A stretch of DNA of 37,763 nucleotides from positions 1 to 37,763 of the forward strand of contig DUUI01000022.1 in the NCBI GenBank assembly GCA_012841625.1, read 5' to 3'. The notes beneath the pieces are model-generated. The model saw only the letters and a list, made by a program, of their open reading frames with translations, made no database searches and was not told where the DNA came from. A program made the translations under genes and the position numbers. Source of the stretch: Erysipelothrix sp. (lineage in GTDB: Bacteria > Bacillota_I > Bacilli_A > Erysipelotrichales > Erysipelotrichaceae). Below, in pieces: positions 15,617 through 23,071 of the stretch (positions are counted from its first letter, which is position 1; each line of letters begins with the position of its first letter).

Positions 15617-16594
15617 ATGTATTTATTTGATGAATTAAAACAAAAGCTAGAGAACAAACGTATTAAAATTGTATTTCCAGAAGGACATGATATCCGTGTC
15701 CTAAGTGCCTGTGTCGATTTACATAAGGATGGGTATGTTGACCCAATCGTCGTTGGTAATCGTGAAGCAGTCACTAAACTAATTTCTGAAAACCAGTTTG
15801 ACGTTAAGGGTATGACTTTTATTGATAATGAACATTATGATGATATTGAAAGCTTAGTGAAATTATTTGTTGAAAGACGAGCTGGAAAGATTTCTGAATA
15901 CGATGCTCGTCGGTTATTACTAACCAACAAGAATTATTTCGGAACAATGTTAGTCTATGCTGGAAAAGCAGATGGTTTAGTTTCCGGTGCTGATAACTCA
16001 ACAGGAGATACCATTCGCCCAGGTCTTCAAATCATAAAAATGAAACCAAGTTATAAAAGAACCAGCGGAATCTTCTTCTTAGTTAAAGGCGAAGAAAGAT
16101 TGTTAATGGCAGACTGTGGAATCAACATAAACCCAACAGCTGAAGATTTGGCTGAAACAGCGTGCATAACTGATACAACAGCAAGACAATTTGGAATTGA
16201 TCCAAAGATTGCGTTATTATCATTTTCAACCAAAGGTTCAGCTAAATCAGAAGAAACCGAAAAAGTTATTAAAGCATTAGAAATTGCTAAAGAAAAATAT
16301 CCAGATCTATGCATTGATGGTGAATTACAATTTGATGCTGCTTATGTGCCAGATGTCGCAAAAAAGAAAGCACCAAACTCAGCCGTTGCTGGAAAAGCAA
16401 ACGCCTTTATCTTCCCAACACTTGATTCAGGCAACATCGGCTATAAAATCGCTCAAAGATTGGGCGGCTATGAAGCAGTCGGCCCGGTACTACAAGGTTT
16501 AAACAAGCCAGTAAATGATTTATCTCGTGGCTGTAATCAACAAGATGTTTATAACCTAGCCTTAATTACCGCTGTACAAGCGATGGAGGACTAA
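15617..16594 (+). CDS. pta: phosphate acetyltransferase
   Basis: Converts acetyl-CoA plus phosphate to acetyl phosphate, feeding ATP formation through acetate kinase (ackA is not in the window). It is a short type I Pta of 325 residues without the N-terminal DRTGG extension. Family segments include KIVFPEGHD near residue 20, the active-site region GKADGLVSGADNSTGDTIRPGLQIIK near 120-145, and C-terminal GPVLQGLNKPVNDLSRG. A GGAGGA site precedes the ATG. It is 18 nt after darA and 1 nt before the DUF937 gene. Confidence 0.95.
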   Translation: MYLFDELKQKLENKRIKIVFPEGHDIRVLSACVDLHKDGYVDPIVVGNREAVTKLISENQFDVKGMTFIDNEHYDDIESLVKLFVERRAGKISEYDARRLLLTNKNYFGTMLVYAGKADGLVSGADNSTGDTIRPGLQIIKMKPSYKRTSGIFFLVKGEERLLMADCGININPTAEDLAETACITDTTARQFGIDPKIALLSFSTKGSAKSEETEKVIKALEIAKEKYPDLCIDGELQFDAAYVPDVAKKKAPNSAVAGKANAFIFPTLDSGNIGYKIAQRLGGYEAVGPVLQGLNKPVNDLSRGCNQQDVYNLALITAVQAMED

Positions 16595-16595
16595 T

Positions 16596-17162
16596 ATGGA
16601 TCTATTTGATCTTATTCAAAGCCAATTATTTAACCAAAACACAATGGAAGAGCTTGCTGTTGATACAAAAGCAGAACCAAAACAGGTTGAGCAGTTAACT
16701 AAACTTGCTATTCCAACAATGCTTGAAGCCCTTCGTAAAAATGCCAGTGACGAAGAAGGAAAACAATCGTTAGATCGTGCATTGGATGATCACCAAGAAG
16801 ACCCTTCTGACTTATTAGGTTTCTTAAAAGGAGCAGACCAAGAAGATGGGGATAAAATCCTTAATCATATGTTTGGCAACAATCGTGAACAAGTCACAAA
16901 CAACTTAGCTAAAAACTCAGGTTTAGATCTTGGTACAGTTATAAACTTACTAACTAAATACGCACCAATGATTCTAAGCTTACTTGCTTTATCAAAAACA
17001 AATACGCAAAAAGCACCAACAACCCAAAGGAAGAAAACAGGAATGGACTTAACGGATATTCTTGGCGACTTAACAGGTCGCACTAAAAAAGCTACCGAGG
17101 AAAGTAATGATGGTGGCTTGCTTGATGGCTTAAAAGATATTTTAGGTGGCTTTTTAGGATAA
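16596..17162 (+). CDS. DUF937 family protein
   Basis: 188-residue protein of the DUF937 (YidB-like) type. Helical N-terminal repeats (LTKLAIPTMLEALRKNASDEEGKQSLDRAL and LLGFLKGADQEDGDKILNHMFG) are typical. A hydrophobic segment lies around 123-134 (YAPMILSLLALS). A Gly/Leu-rich C-terminal end (GGLLDGLKDILGGFLG) resembles an amphipathic membrane-binding helix. The function of the family is unknown. It starts one base after the pta stop with a GGAGGA site in the end of pta. Confidence 0.8.
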   Translation: MDLFDLIQSQLFNQNTMEELAVDTKAEPKQVEQLTKLAIPTMLEALRKNASDEEGKQSLDRALDDHQEDPSDLLGFLKGADQEDGDKILNHMFGNNREQVTNNLAKNSGLDLGTVINLLTKYAPMILSLLALSKTNTQKAPTTQRKKTGMDLTDILGDLTGRTKKATEESNDGGLLDGLKDILGGFLG

Positions 17163-17209
17163 TATAACGAACTAGTTGATAAATGATACAATAAAGCCAA
17201 GGAGGAAAC

Positions 17210-18052
17210 ATGGAATATCTAAAATTAAATAATGATTTATCAATTCCAATAGTTGGCTATGGAGTCTACAAAATAGATGATCATGATGAATGTGTACAAT
17301 CAGTCTTAGATGCAATTGAGGTTGGATATAGATTAATCGACACAGCTCAACTCTATGTTAATGAAGAAGCAGTCGGTGAAGCGATTAGAAAGAGCGACGT
17401 CCCGCGTAAAGAATTATTTGTCATCACAAAAGTCTGGCCTGATAATGCTGGATACGACCAAGCAAAAAAATCGATTCAAGATTCGATTCAAAAACTTGGA
17501 CTAGACTATGTCGATTGTATTATGATTCACCAACCTTTTGGTGATTATTATGGGACCTACCGAGTCTTAGAAGAATTGTATGAACAAGGTGTTATTAAAT
17601 CTGTTGGGGTAAGTAATTTTTATCCATATCGACTCATTGACCTGATTCACTTCAACAATGTTGTACCTGTCATTAACCAAGTAGAGGCTCATGTCTTTGC
17701 TCAAAGACTTGATGAAAAAGAATTTATGGATGAACATAATATTGTCATGCAGGCATGGTCACCACTTGCTAGAGGTCAAAACAATCTATTCAAACACGAA
17801 TTATTAACCAAGATAGGAAATAACTACAACAAGACCCCTGCTCAGATTGCTTTAAAATATCTAGTTCAAAACAAAATTGCTATTATCCCTAAAACTATTC
17901 GTAAAGAACGAATGAAAGAAAACATCGATCTCTTTGATTTCAATCTAACTGATGATGAACTAGCTCAAATCAAAGAATTAGGGACAACCCACAGAATAAC
18001 AGATCACACAGATCTAGAAGTAGCTAAAGGCATTATCTACCGAGAGTATTAA
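17210..18052 (+). CDS. aldo/keto reductase
   Basis: NADPH-dependent oxidoreductase of the AKR superfamily (280 residues, TIM barrel), closest in layout to Bacillus 2,5-diketo-gluconate/glyoxal reductases. The catalytic tetrad is complete: Asp44 and Tyr49 in IDTAQLYVNE, Lys74 in VITKVW, and His107 in IMIHQPF. NADP-binding elements GVSNFYPYRL and IPKTIRKERMKEN are present. A GGAGGA site lies 6 nt upstream of the ATG. A possible TACAAT -10 lies at 17187-17192 without a good -35. The stop codon is inside the terminator hairpin. Substrate cannot be assigned. Confidence 0.92.
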   Translation: MEYLKLNNDLSIPIVGYGVYKIDDHDECVQSVLDAIEVGYRLIDTAQLYVNEEAVGEAIRKSDVPRKELFVITKVWPDNAGYDQAKKSIQDSIQKLGLDYVDCIMIHQPFGDYYGTYRVLEELYEQGVIKSVGVSNFYPYRLIDLIHFNNVVPVINQVEAHVFAQRLDEKEFMDEHNIVMQAWSPLARGQNNLFKHELLTKIGNNYNKTPAQIALKYLVQNKIAIIPKTIRKERMKENIDLFDFNLTDDELAQIKELGTTHRITDHTDLEVAKGIIYREY

Positions 18053-18066
18053 CTCTTGGTTTTTTT
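18040..18066 (+). terminator. terminator overlapping the aldo/keto reductase stop codon
   Basis: Stem CCGAGAGT (18040-18047) pairing with ACTCTTGG (18052-18059, one G-T pair), 4-nt loop, then seven T residues. Confidence 0.85.
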
Positions 18067-18290
18067 ATAAAAATCGTAAGGATCAAACAACATAAAAATG
18101 ACAAAGGCTCTAATTGTTGTGAATTCATCCCCATTGTTTACACAGTACCAAAAAACTTAGAATCCTTTTTTTAAAAAACTATAATTATTTATTAATATTT
18201 TTAGGAACATCCTATTTACTTGACTATAAAGACTCATGAAGAAGGAGTCTTAACAAGAATTATGTAAACGATATCCAAGTTTATAAAAAA
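18067..18290. other. AT-rich gene-free stretch with one hairpin
   Basis: No coding sequence is seen on either strand. It contains an isolated perfect 7-bp hairpin AAGACTC (18229-18235) / GAGTCTT (18245-18251) with no T-tract, and a TATAAA at 18282-18287 that could serve as -10 for the structured element that follows. The composition shifts sharply from very AT-rich to more GC-rich at about 18290. Confidence 0.5.
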
Positions 18291-18420
18291 AGAACCGTCG
18301 GGGTGACGGGGATAGCTCGGTAAATATGAGAAACCGCTGTTAGTAAAAACATACGCTAACAAGTATGCTTAGTTCCCAAGAAACTTTTTACACTGTTGAA
18401 GAAACAGTCTATCGAGGTGC
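18291..18420 (+). ncRNA. candidate structured non-coding RNA with H-type pseudoknot
   Basis: Dense complementary segments are visible here. Hairpin P1: CCGTC (18295-18299) / GACGG (18305-18309). Hairpin P2: CGGT (18318-18321) / ACCG (18333-18336), extended by two pairs past a bulge. Pseudoknot: GTTAG (18339-18343) with CTAAC (18356-18360), interleaved with CATAC (18350-18354) and GTATG (18363-18367). Possible closing pairs: GGGA (18309-18312) with TCCC (18374-18377), which competes with P1. Last hairpin: ACTGTT / AACAGT around 18392-18408. It matches no riboswitch, tRNA, tmRNA, SRP or RNase P motif I know. The GC-rich block faintly recalls 3' ends of IS200/IS605 tnpB elements (omega RNA), but no tnpB is present. 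Strand and boundaries are uncertain. Confidence 0.35.
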
Positions 18421-18576
18421 CTAAATGTCGCGATTGTAGTCTTTAATCCACTTAGGTTGAGAATGCTGACTGCAGCCTGAACATCCATCAGACTTTCTGT
18501 TTTTAAAAGATCTATACACAGAGAAACCAATGGCGATGGAAATAATACTAATTATTATGAAATCAGCTATAGTCAT
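18421..18576 (-). CDS. FeoB-associated Cys-rich membrane protein
   Basis: A 51-residue protein. One N-terminal membrane segment (about residues 5-20, DFIIISIISIAIGFSV) is followed by a basic patch and a DGCSGCSQH motif (Cys32 and Cys35), then a short polar tail. This is the arrangement of the FeoB-associated Cys-rich family found downstream of feoB in Firmicutes. The start overlaps the feoB end by 14 nt, and an AAGGAGAG site lies upstream within feoB, so it is the third gene of feoA-feoB-this. It probably assists ferrous iron uptake at the membrane; its precise role is not known. Confidence 0.85.
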   Translation of the reverse strand: MTIADFIIISIISIAIGFSVYRSFKNRKSDGCSGCSQHSQPKWIKDYNRDI

Positions 18577-20704
18577 GTGCCACACTCTCCTTTCTTCCTA
18601 GTTTACTTATAATATAAACTACGGATAAAATCAAGGCGAATATTGAAAGCACCATGAATAATGACTGGTAATCAATACTCAGTGTTTCTGGAATTTCGCG
18701 ATTCAATAGATCTAATGTCTGAGGTACCACGAAATTTGTGCCCACTAGCACTAATCTTCCAACTTGATAGGTAATTAAAGAAACCCCATATGCTAATGAG
18801 GTTTGGAACCCAATAACAATCAGGGTGGCTTTTGATGAACCTAACTCCTTCTTCATTGCTCCTATTGCTGCTACACATGGACTAGAGAATAAAATAAAGA
18901 AAATAAATGACAACGCACTAAGCTGAGAAAACACAATCGGAATGCTGCCTGATAAACTAGCAAATGTACTTACAACCACTTCCTTGGCGACCATGCCTGA
19001 GATAGCCGCAGTGACTGGAGCCCACGAATCACCAAATCCTAATGGAATAAAAATGAAACGAAGCATATTTCCGATATTAGCCAAGATTGAATGACTAATT
19101 TGCTCATCACTCAAGAATTGGAAATCTAAACTAAAATGAGATAAAACCCATAAAATGGTCACAGCAACAAAGATAACTGAACCAGCCTTCTTAACAAATC
19201 CCTTTGCTTTATCCCACATATGAATCAGAAGTGATTTAATTGTAGGAATCTTATATTCAGGTAATTCCATAATAAACGGACTAGGGTGTCCACTAAATAG
19301 TTTAGTCTTCTTAAGAATTAATCCAGTAATAACGATAACTAAAAACGAGAATAAGTAAATAAAGGGGCCAATCCAAGCCATGGTTGGAAATAAAATCGAA
19401 ATAAACATCGCGAAAATTGGAACCTTAGCAGAACACGGAACAAAAGGTGTTAAAAGAATCGTCATTTTGCGGTCATTCTCACTCTCGATTGTGCGAGTAG
19501 CCATAATACCTGGGATACTACAACCAGTCCCAATAAGCATCGGAATAAATGAACGACCCGACAAACCCAAACGTCTAAATGCTCTATCTAAGATAAACGC
19601 AACACGTGCCATGTAACCAGTATCTTCTAATATTGATAGAAGCAAAAACAAAACAAATAATTGAGGCACAAATGTAAAGATTGCCCCAATAGAATTAAAA
19701 ATTCCATCAACAACAAGAGATCTGACCCAATCAGAGGTATTCACAGCCATTAAAAAGTTATTCAAATGCTCACTAATAGTAGCAATCAATGACTCCATAA
19801 ACTGGATTCCATAATCACCAACAGTAGTAATAGAAATATAATAAACAAACCCCATAATCACAAAGAAGATAGGTAAACCTAACAAGCGATGAGTAAGCAC
19901 TTTATCTATCTTCTCGCTCGCTGTTTGTAACAAATCTTGTTTCTTGCTACTCTCCTGAATGATTTCAGTAACTTTGTCATATCGTTGAGAAATAATAATT
20001 GCTTCTGAGTCATCATCATATTTCTTTTCAATCGGCTTAATAATATTATCAATCAACCCAAGCTTATGATCATCAAGATGTAATAATTCAATCGCATGCT
20101 CATCACGCTCAAACACCTTTATTGCATCAAAACGTAAAGTGGGTTGAAACTTATTAATATGTGATTCAATTAAAGCAATTGCCTCTGACACATCCTTGGT
20201 AAAACAATTTAATCTAGATGGCTTAGGATAAATATTAAGTAGCATACTAACCAAGTTGTCAATTCCTTTACCATGTTTCGCAATAACTTCAACCATTTTA
20301 GTATCCAATAATTTGCCCAATGTATTTAAATGGATCTCATCTCCACGAGATTTAACAACATCCATCATATTCAAAACAACAATCACCGGAATCTTGAGTT
20401 CCAACAACTGTGTCGTTAAAAACAAATTACGCTCAAGATTACTAGCATCAACAACATTGATGATGGCATCAACTTCCTCATTTACCAAGAAGTCACGAGC
20501 AATAACTTCTTCTAAAGAATAAGGAGAAAGAGAATAAATCCCAGGCAGATCAACAATTGTAATTTTTTTATGTTTCTTAAGAAGTCCTTCCTTCTTTTCA
20601 ACAGTCACACCCGGCCAGTTACCAACATGTTGGGCACTGCCAGTTAACTCATTGAAAAGGGTTGTTTTACCGCTGTTAGGATTTCCAGCTAATGCGATTT
20701 TCAT
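18563..20704 (-). CDS. feoB: ferrous iron transport protein B
   Basis: Fe(II) transporter of 713 residues with a cytoplasmic G domain and a membrane domain. G1 is GNPNSGKT (7-14), the G2 region GNWPGVTVEKKEG follows, G3 is DLPG (52-55) and G4 is NMMD (112-115). A helical spacer domain runs to about 270. Gate regions follow, with the Cys-containing segments GTGCSIPG and PFVPCSAKVP and a C-terminal FSSPCVAAIGAMKKELG. The length is normal and no disruption is seen. It overlaps feoA by 4 nt (ATGA) and the small downstream gene by 14 nt. It ends in TGA. Confidence 0.96.
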   Translation of the reverse strand: MKIALAGNPNSGKTTLFNELTGSAQHVGNWPGVTVEKKEGLLKKHKKITIVDLPGIYSLSPYSLEEVIARDFLVNEEVDAIINVVDASNLERNLFLTTQLLELKIPVIVVLNMMDVVKSRGDEIHLNTLGKLLDTKMVEVIAKHGKGIDNLVSMLLNIYPKPSRLNCFTKDVSEAIALIESHINKFQPTLRFDAIKVFERDEHAIELLHLDDHKLGLIDNIIKPIEKKYDDDSEAIIISQRYDKVTEIIQESSKKQDLLQTASEKIDKVLTHRLLGLPIFFVIMGFVYYISITTVGDYGIQFMESLIATISEHLNNFLMAVNTSDWVRSLVVDGIFNSIGAIFTFVPQLFVLFLLLSILEDTGYMARVAFILDRAFRRLGLSGRSFIPMLIGTGCSIPGIMATRTIESENDRKMTILLTPFVPCSAKVPIFAMFISILFPTMAWIGPFIYLFSFLVIVITGLILKKTKLFSGHPSPFIMELPEYKIPTIKSLLIHMWDKAKGFVKKAGSVIFVAVTILWVLSHFSLDFQFLSDEQISHSILANIGNMLRFIFIPLGFGDSWAPVTAAISGMVAKEVVVSTFASLSGSIPIVFSQLSALSFIFFILFSSPCVAAIGAMKKELGSSKATLIVIGFQTSLAYGVSLITYQVGRLVLVGTNFVVPQTLDLLNREIPETLSIDYQSLFMVLSIFALILSVVYIISKLGRKESVAHDYS

Positions 20705-20931
20705 AATTCAACAACCTCTACATCTATATTTTTTGCGTCTTCCTTACGGAGAGAGAGCTCATATCCCCTAACACGGATTTCGATAGGGTCACCCAACGGT
20801 GCCACTTTTTTAATAACTATAATTTGTTTCTTAGTTAAACCCATATCCATCAACCGACGACGAATATGTTTTTCGCCATTAATCTTAAGAATAAAGACAG
20901 GTTGACCTATTTCAGCTTGTGATAAATTCAT
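20701..20931 (-). CDS. feoA: ferrous iron transport protein A
   Basis: 76-residue SH3-like FeoA that binds or regulates FeoB in the cytoplasm. Family pattern: LSQAEIGQPVFI, then RRRLMDMGLTKKQIIVIKKVAPLGDPIEIRVRGYELSLRKEDA. It is first in the operon and overlaps feoB by 4 nt. A promoter and Fur-type operator lie upstream on the same strand. Confidence 0.95.
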   Translation of the reverse strand: MNLSQAEIGQPVFILKINGEKHIRRRLMDMGLTKKQIIVIKKVAPLGDPIEIRVRGYELSLRKEDAKNIDVEVVEL

Positions 20932-20973
20932 AACAGACCTCGAATGTTAGCTTCCTCTAACCTTTTCCACAGT

Positions 20974-21002
20974 ATTTTATGCTATTGTGAGTATATTGTC
21001 AA
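20974..21002 (-). promoter_or_regulatory. promoter of feoA-feoB
   Basis: On the minus strand, TTGACA (21002-20997), 17-nt spacer, TAAAAT (20979-20974). Transcription should start about 20967, giving a leader of about 36 nt. Confidence 0.85.
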
Positions 21003-21019
21003 GACTTATTATCACGATA

Positions 21020-21038
21020 AATAATGATAATCATTATC
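21020..21038. promoter_or_regulatory. Fur box upstream of feoAB
   Basis: 18 of 19 positions match the classical Fur consensus GATAATGATAATCATTATC (only the first base differs). Additional GATAA/TTATC hexamers at 21008-21019 extend the array towards the promoter. The site lies 17 bp upstream of the -35 rather than over the core promoter, so repression would need Fur to extend along the flanking hexamers, or another mechanism. Confidence 0.85.
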
Positions 21039-21131
21039 AATATCACCAAATAAAAGACGTTCCCTTTATTCTGTCTAACGACAATGTCTACTTAACACAC
21101 ACATTAAATTTAAAATAAAGCTTCTAAGTGC

Positions 21132-21137
21132 TATAAT
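21132..21137 (+). promoter_or_regulatory. extended -10 element of the ispF-gltX operon
   Basis: TATAAT at 21132-21137 preceded by TGC (TGnTATAAT extended -10). No good -35 is seen (TTTAAA at 21109-21114). Transcription start about 21144, close to the GAGAGGA ribosome site of ispF. Confidence 0.55.
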
Positions 21138-21160
21138 AAGAAGGTAAATGAGAGGATTAT

Positions 21161-21634
21161 ATGAGAATAGGACAATCAAGTGATATTCATCAATTATCCA
21201 GTGATCGCCCCTTAATTTTAGGTGGAGTTGAAATAGAATCAGACAAAGGATGTGACGGGCATTCTGACGCTGATGTTTTAGTTCATGTAATCGCTGAAAG
21301 TATTTTAGGAGCCTTAGCCTTAGGTGATCTAGGAAAACATTTCCCAGATACTGACCCAAAATACAAAGGAATAAGCTCACTAATTTTATTAAAACAGGTC
21401 ATTCATTTGATGAAAGAAAAAAATTACAAAATTGGCAACATAGACGCCTTAGTTATTATTGAAGAGCCTAAGTTAGCTCCATATTTAGAACAAATGAAAG
21501 AAAAGTTATGCCCTATTTTAGAAATAGAATTTAACCAAATTAATTTAAAAGCAACCAGAGGCGAAAAGCTAGGTTATATTGGTCGTGGCGAAGGTGTCAT
21601 GGCTCAATGCGTAGTATTATTGAAGGAGAGATAA
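21161..21634 (+). CDS. ispF: 2-C-methyl-D-erythritol 2,4-cyclodiphosphate synthase
   Basis: Zinc-dependent MEP-pathway enzyme making the cyclodiphosphate intermediate of isoprenoid synthesis (157 residues, usual length). Metal ligands Asp8 and His10 are in SSDIHQL, and His/Asp are in DGHSDADVLVH. The segment GDLGKHFPDTDPKYKGISS is conserved. Two conserved stretches deviate: the N-terminal GHGYD-H reads GQSSDIH, and KATTxEKLG reads KATRGEKLG. IspD is not adjacent. The ATG follows GAGAGGA; gltX begins 3 nt after the stop. Confidence 0.92.
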   Translation: MRIGQSSDIHQLSSDRPLILGGVEIESDKGCDGHSDADVLVHVIAESILGALALGDLGKHFPDTDPKYKGISSLILLKQVIHLMKEKNYKIGNIDALVIIEEPKLAPYLEQMKEKLCPILEIEFNQINLKATRGEKLGYIGRGEGVMAQCVVLLKER

Positions 21635-21637
21635 AAT

Positions 21638-23071
21638 ATGTCAAAAGTAAGAGTTCGATATGCACCAAGCCCAACAGGAAATTTACACATAGGAAACGCA
21701 AGAACAGCTCTATTTAATTATTTATACGCCAAACACCACGATGGTGACTTTATTTTAAGAATCGAAGACACAGACATCGCCCGTAATGTTGAACACGGTG
21801 AACAAAACCAAATCGAAGGTTTAGAATGGATGGGCATTTACGCCGACGAATCCCCATTAAAACCAAATGAGAAATACGCACCATACCGACAAATGGAACG
21901 TTTGGACATGTACAGAGGAATTGCTGAATATTTAGTAGACCAAGGATTTGCCTACAAATGTTTTTGTACGCCAGAAGAACTGGAAGAAGACTACCAAAAA
22001 CAGAAAGACGCTGGACACGCATCAACTCGTTATAATCTAAAATGTTATAACCTAGACCCACACGAAGTAAAAGAGAGAGAAGAACAAAAGCTTCCATACA
22101 CAATCCGACTTCATGTTCCAGAAGGCAGAGTCTACGAATTTGAAGACATGATCCGCGGACATGTTTCATTTGAATCAAAAGACATGGGCGACTGGGTTAT
22201 CGTTAAACAAAACGGCATCCCAACCTACAACTTCGCAGTCGTCGTCGATGACCACTCAATGGAAATCACGCACGTCCTACGAGGTGAAGAACATTTATCA
22301 AACACACCAAAACAATTAATGATTTACGACATGATGGGATGGGAATCCCCACAATACGGCCACATGACCTTAATCGTCAACGAAAATCACAAAAAACTAA
22401 GTAAACGTGATGAATCAATCATGCAATTTATTGAACAATATAAAGATGCTGGCTACTTACCAGACGCCATGTTTAACTTTTTATCATTATTAGGTTGGTC
22501 ACCAGAAGGTGAAGAAGAAATCTTCTCACACCAAGAACTAGTGAAAATCTTCGACGAAAAACGACTATCCAAGTCCCCTTCAATGTTCGATAAAGATAAG
22601 CTTACATGGATCAATAAAGAATACATGAAGACACTAAGCGACGAAGAAATAATCACCCTAGTCAAACCGTATTTAAAAGATATCAACAAACCATCAGAAT
22701 GGTTAGATACCTTTATTCTTCTTTACCGCGATCAAATCGGATATGCATCCGACATTGTTAATTACGTCGATATGTTTTTAGAAGACGTCGAAATAACACC
22801 AGAAGCTAATGAAGTTTTAGAATGGGAAACAACACCAGTTATTGCCAAAGTACTTTTAGATAATCTACCAACAGAATGGACTGTAGAAAATCTAAAAGAA
22901 GCCTTTAACGTCGTTAAAAAAGAATCCGGTGTAAAAGGCAAACCATTATTTATGGGCTTAAGAGTTGTCACCAGTCATCAAAACCATGGCCCAGACTTAA
23001 TGAACACGATGTATTTACTAGGAAGAGACACCCTAAAACAAAGACTTGAAAGCTATGTCAGTAAGCATTAA
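21638..23071 (+). CDS. gltX: glutamyl-tRNA synthetase
   Basis: Class I aminoacyl-tRNA synthetase of 477 residues. The HIGH motif is HIGN (17-20) within APSPTGNLHIGNARTALFN, and the KMSKS motif is KLSKR (253-257). Arg7 in RYAPSPTG is positioned to recognise glutamate. The C-terminal anticodon-binding domain follows from about 330. In Firmicutes this enzyme is often non-discriminating, charging tRNA-Gln for amidation; that cannot be decided here. It lies in an ispF-gltX-HD-pepP operon. Confidence 0.96.
   Translation: MSKVRVRYAPSPTGNLHIGNARTALFNYLYAKHHDGDFILRIEDTDIARNVEHGEQNQIEGLEWMGIYADESPLKPNEKYAPYRQMERLDMYRGIAEYLVDQGFAYKCFCTPEELEEDYQKQKDAGHASTRYNLKCYNLDPHEVKEREEQKLPYTIRLHVPEGRVYEFEDMIRGHVSFESKDMGDWVIVKQNGIPTYNFAVVVDDHSMEITHVLRGEEHLSNTPKQLMIYDMMGWESPQYGHMTLIVNENHKKLSKRDESIMQFIEQYKDAGYLPDAMFNFLSLLGWSPEGEEEIFSHQELVKIFDEKRLSKSPSMFDKDKLTWINKEYMKTLSDEEIITLVKPYLKDINKPSEWLDTFILLYRDQIGYASDIVNYVDMFLEDVEITPEANEVLEWETTPVIAKVLLDNLPTEWTVENLKEAFNVVKKESGVKGKPLFMGLRVVTSHQNHGPDLMNTMYLLGRDTLKQRLESYVSKH

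Noticed and set aside
18229-18251. Hairpin AAGACTC/GAGTCTT as a terminator
   Set aside because: No T-tract follows on either strand; the aldo/keto reductase gene already has a terminator at 18040-18066.
18308-18380. tRNA-like start (GGGGATAGCTC resembling an acceptor and D arm)
   Set aside because: No anticodon arm, no TTC-loop motif and no 3' acceptor pairing of seven bases can be formed; the pairing found is a pseudoknot instead.
18388-18415. Terminator for the feo operon in the ACTGTT/AACAGT hairpin
   Set aside because: On the minus strand the hairpin is followed by GTAAAAAG, not T residues, so it is not a standard terminator.
21750-22178. Open frame of 142 codons antisense to gltX
   Set aside because: It lies wholly inside a conserved essential gene, has no ribosome site or family motif, and arises from the codon pattern of gltX.
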